NCBI GenBank assembly: GCA_963692465.1
Contig: OY829943.1
Span: 3,286,001 to 3,350,000 of the forward strand
From: JAUZOB01 sp963692465
GTDB taxonomy: Bacteria; Bacteroidota; Bacteroidia; Bacteroidales; Prolixibacteraceae
Reading direction: 5' to 3'
DNA length: 64,000 bases
The position numbers and the translations under genes were made by a program. The notes beneath the pieces were generated by a model, which was not told where the DNA came from, searched no databases, and saw nothing but the letters and a program-made list of their open reading frames with translations. This document shows positions 62,049-64,000 of this stretch, one piece after another; position 1 is the stretch's first letter, and each line of letters opens with the position of its first letter.

Positions 62049-63473
62049 CTAGTTCGGAAAGATATAGCCCAATAATATTCCCCCACTGAAATTACCAGAA
62101 GGAGGTGTTCCTGTTGTGTTGTAAACACCACACATATAAGCTGTTACGTTTTCATACCGAAAGAAATACAAGGGAACTAAGCTGTCATATATCTTTTGTT
62201 TAAAAACATATCCTACAATATCAGATAATTGTGCGGGTGCATTTGCATTATCCGTTAAATAATTGAGTCCAGGGTTATTCCATCCTTTTGCATAAAGAGG
62301 TTTCATAATAGTAGGATCATAGTTTGTTTTCAACCAATTCCCAATTTTTATTTCTTGGTGGTTTGAGTAAAGTGGATATACTTCAATATAAGGTTCACAA
62401 CCAGATCGATAATAAGTATAGATTGGATATGATTGTGACTGATAGTACCATTGATCAATATTTATAAAACTGTAAGTTGGATACAAATAACTATATTTTG
62501 TTAACTCATTGGCAATTATCCCTAAATCGTTATTCGCATAGCATTGGTCCATATAGCTTAACTGATTATTTAAATCGGAAATGTTAGTAACAAAAGCACT
62601 CGTTCTGGGAATAGCAGAGACTGAAACGAGTATACCTGATTTGTTAAAATGGGCATTTGAGGATTGTTCTGAATTCCATGATACTTTTGCTGTAAGCATA
62701 TGCTGTACTGCTGCAGATGCTTGTGCCGAAACATCATCCTTTGTCGAACCTGCAAAATCGACGTTCGTTATTTGAACCGTTCCGACTAACATTACACCAA
62801 AAGTTAAGGCCGATTTAAATCGGTCGCCATATGTACCCCGAAATTCAGTATTAGAAAGATTTATACCATCTTTGCCGCCTATGTTATAATCGTTTATGTT
62901 TGTCCTGTATGTCAGATAATTGTTAATTGTTGGGGTCGTATATTGTAAAGTGCCCCTTCCGTACCTTTTTATATATAGAACATTAACATAAACGCTATTG
63001 CTTGTATTAGTTATGCTGCTTGATTTTGATATCGACAAATTAGAATTTGACTTAACCCAAGCTGTAGAAACATTTAATGATGTCGCTAAAGCACTTGTTA
63101 CCTTGTTGTCAATTTCACTATAGTCTGATGTAGAAGTATATACCATGTCTGTTTGCTCATTTAATGTCGTTGAAACAATTGGAGATAGAGAAACATTAGG
63201 GTTAAAAATAGAAAGCATTTCAGTACTCTTAAGAATGTCATAACCTACCCCGAAGTTTGCATAGATGTCTCCAGTAACAGACGCACTTTTTGTGTGAATT
63301 TTTGGGAACCATGATTCTTTTAATGCAAATTCCTTAATAATTTGAGGTTGAACTTGTTTTTCATTATTTGCAGTTTCTTTTTGGTACAAATCTTTGTCAT
63401 TCTGACATGATACAAAGATAAGTGTTGAAATAAGGAACACTAAAGCAATTTTTAAATCAAAATTTTTTTTCAT
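62049..63473 (-). CDS. MACPF-domain lipoprotein
   Basis: A 474-residue lipoprotein precursor with lipobox IFVSC (Cys23). Residues about 70-330 read as a membrane attack complex/perforin domain: GVGYDILKS (75-83), the transmembrane-hairpin-like TLNEQ and STSDYS regions, and the signature YGDRFKSALTFGVMLVG at 215-231, corresponding to Y-G-(T/D)-(H/R)-F-x6-G. The C-terminal 130 residues are Tyr-rich with a possible binding domain (YRSGCEPYIEVYPLYSN). In Bacteroidales, MACPF lipoproteins include BSAP toxins that kill related strains. It is alone, in AT-rich surroundings, which suits a recently acquired gene. Confidence 0.82.
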   Translation of the reverse strand: MKKNFDLKIALVFLISTLIFVSCQNDKDLYQKETANNEKQVQPQIIKEFALKESWFPKIHTKSASVTGDIYANFGVGYDILKSTEMLSIFNPNVSLSPIVSTTLNEQTDMVYTSTSDYSEIDNKVTSALATSLNVSTAWVKSNSNLSISKSSSITNTSNSVYVNVLYIKRYGRGTLQYTTPTINNYLTYRTNINDYNIGGKDGINLSNTEFRGTYGDRFKSALTFGVMLVGTVQITNVDFAGSTKDDVSAQASAAVQHMLTAKVSWNSEQSSNAHFNKSGILVSVSAIPRTSAFVTNISDLNNQLSYMDQCYANNDLGIIANELTKYSYLYPTYSFINIDQWYYQSQSYPIYTYYRSGCEPYIEVYPLYSNHQEIKIGNWLKTNYDPTIMKPLYAKGWNNPGLNYLTDNANAPAQLSDIVGYVFKQKIYDSLVPLYFFRYENVTAYMCGVYNTTGTPPSGNFSGGILLGYIFPN

Positions 63474-64000
63474 TTTTTATAAAATTTATATCTGTGTCTA
63501 CTCTTTGAAGGCTTTTCGGCGACCTCCTGTATTTATAATTCGATGAATCAATTCTATTTAATACATACAATTTTAGGTCATAGTCAGAATGCAATTTTTG
63601 TGTCATAATTGTTAAGGAAAATACAATTGTAAGAAAGCACTACTTGTAACATCTCAAATACATTATTTTTTTCAACATAAATATTTATTAAATTTAAATA
63701 TTTTTTTCCTAAAACATAGTATTTACAAAAAAATATTTTTCAAAAAAATTGGATACCGACATAATTGGGGATAATTATCATGTTTGAATAGTTGTATGTT
63801 TGAATTATACATAGTTGCATATATGTATTATTCATTATTTACTTATTTTTGTTATGATATGTTAGTGTCGATTACAAATAATATTCATCAAACTCATTTT
63901 AACATTGACTTTTTTACTCTAATGCATCAGAGGCACGATTTGTTTATGATATCTTAACAAATTCGAGAATGTGTTCTACTATTGCTTGTGTTTTAGACTT
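63474..64000. other. Gene-free AT-rich region upstream of the MACPF gene
   Basis: 527 bp with many A and T runs (e.g. 63666-63760) and no reading frame worth reporting. It must contain the MACPF promoter, but no exact TAnnTTTG match near the start was found. The next gene lies beyond the window. Confidence 0.4.

Noticed and set aside
1..64000. tRNA or rRNA genes
   Set aside because: No T-arm (GGTTCGAATCC-like) plus acceptor-stem pattern was found on reading either strand by eye; a covariance scan would be decisive.

Overview
The window reads as a chromosomal segment of a Bacteroidota bacterium, most likely order Bacteroidales. Support comes from family content (HYC_CC_PP protein, DUF4301, DUF2807 head-GIN protein, BtuB/BtuG pair, MACPF lipoprotein, MG2/plug protein without a barrel, many secreted glycoside hydrolases), from repeated TAnnTTTG -7 boxes in front of genes, and from the scarcity of strong Shine-Dalgarno sequences. 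I cannot assign a genus. No tRNA, rRNA, CRISPR array or prophage was seen.

Layout. 1-4526: a heavy-metal RND pump (cusA, cut by the window edge) with its usual HYC_CC_PP companion. 4717-6750: M13 metallopeptidase lipoprotein. 6854-11427: a four-gene minus-strand operon (DUF4301, TPR protein, phosphosulfolactate synthase ComA, shikimate dehydrogenase AroE). 11605-14918: two radical SAM proteins and a small unknown. 15171-19889: alpha-L-fucosidase, alpha/beta hydrolase, TPR protein and a family-10-like glycosyl hydrolase. 20034-26325: an EmrAB/TolC-type efflux operon and its probable AraC regulator, now separated by an IS3-family element that ends 4 bp before the tolC start. 26427-30942: iron-sulfur flavoprotein, a HipBA toxin-antitoxin module with palindromic operators, a Cdd1-like protein, a large hairpin and a C45-type hydrolase. 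31345-36384: GH3 beta-glucosidase, GlsB-like protein, MBL hydrolase, secreted endonuclease/phosphatase-fold protein.

36948-44743: cytidylate-kinase-like protein, an MG2/TonB-plug protein, a secreted GH71/99-like hydrolase, and a WbsX-like secreted protein gene broken by a second IS3-family element (3-bp target duplication GTC; the reading frame is restored exactly when the element is removed). 44889-50129: LTA-synthase-like sulfatase-fold membrane protein; AraC regulator, double carboxymuconolactone decarboxylase protein and amidohydrolase in one direction; HAD phosphatase. 50279-52995: operon of ABC ATPase, membrane protein, GntR regulator and DUF2807 protein. 53261-56307: ligA and an acid phosphatase lipoprotein-e(P4) relative. 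56483-59819: a vitamin B12 uptake unit (promoter, cobalamin riboswitch, btuB, btuG-like lipoprotein). 59960-61640: slyD with a metal-binding tail, and aroC. 62049-63473: a MACPF-domain lipoprotein in AT-rich surroundings.

Functional themes are surface glycan breakdown (GH29, GH3, GHL10, GH71/99-like), metal, drug and B12 transport, and envelope functions. The most interesting items are the two cleanly resolved IS insertions, the MACPF lipoprotein (candidate antagonism toxin), the complete B12 control region, the ComA/AroE operon, and several unexplained hairpins and repeats (29307-29466, 31272-31304, 34111-34160). Many starts were moved from an upstream TTG/GTG to an internal ATG on signal-peptide, promoter or family grounds; each case is stated.
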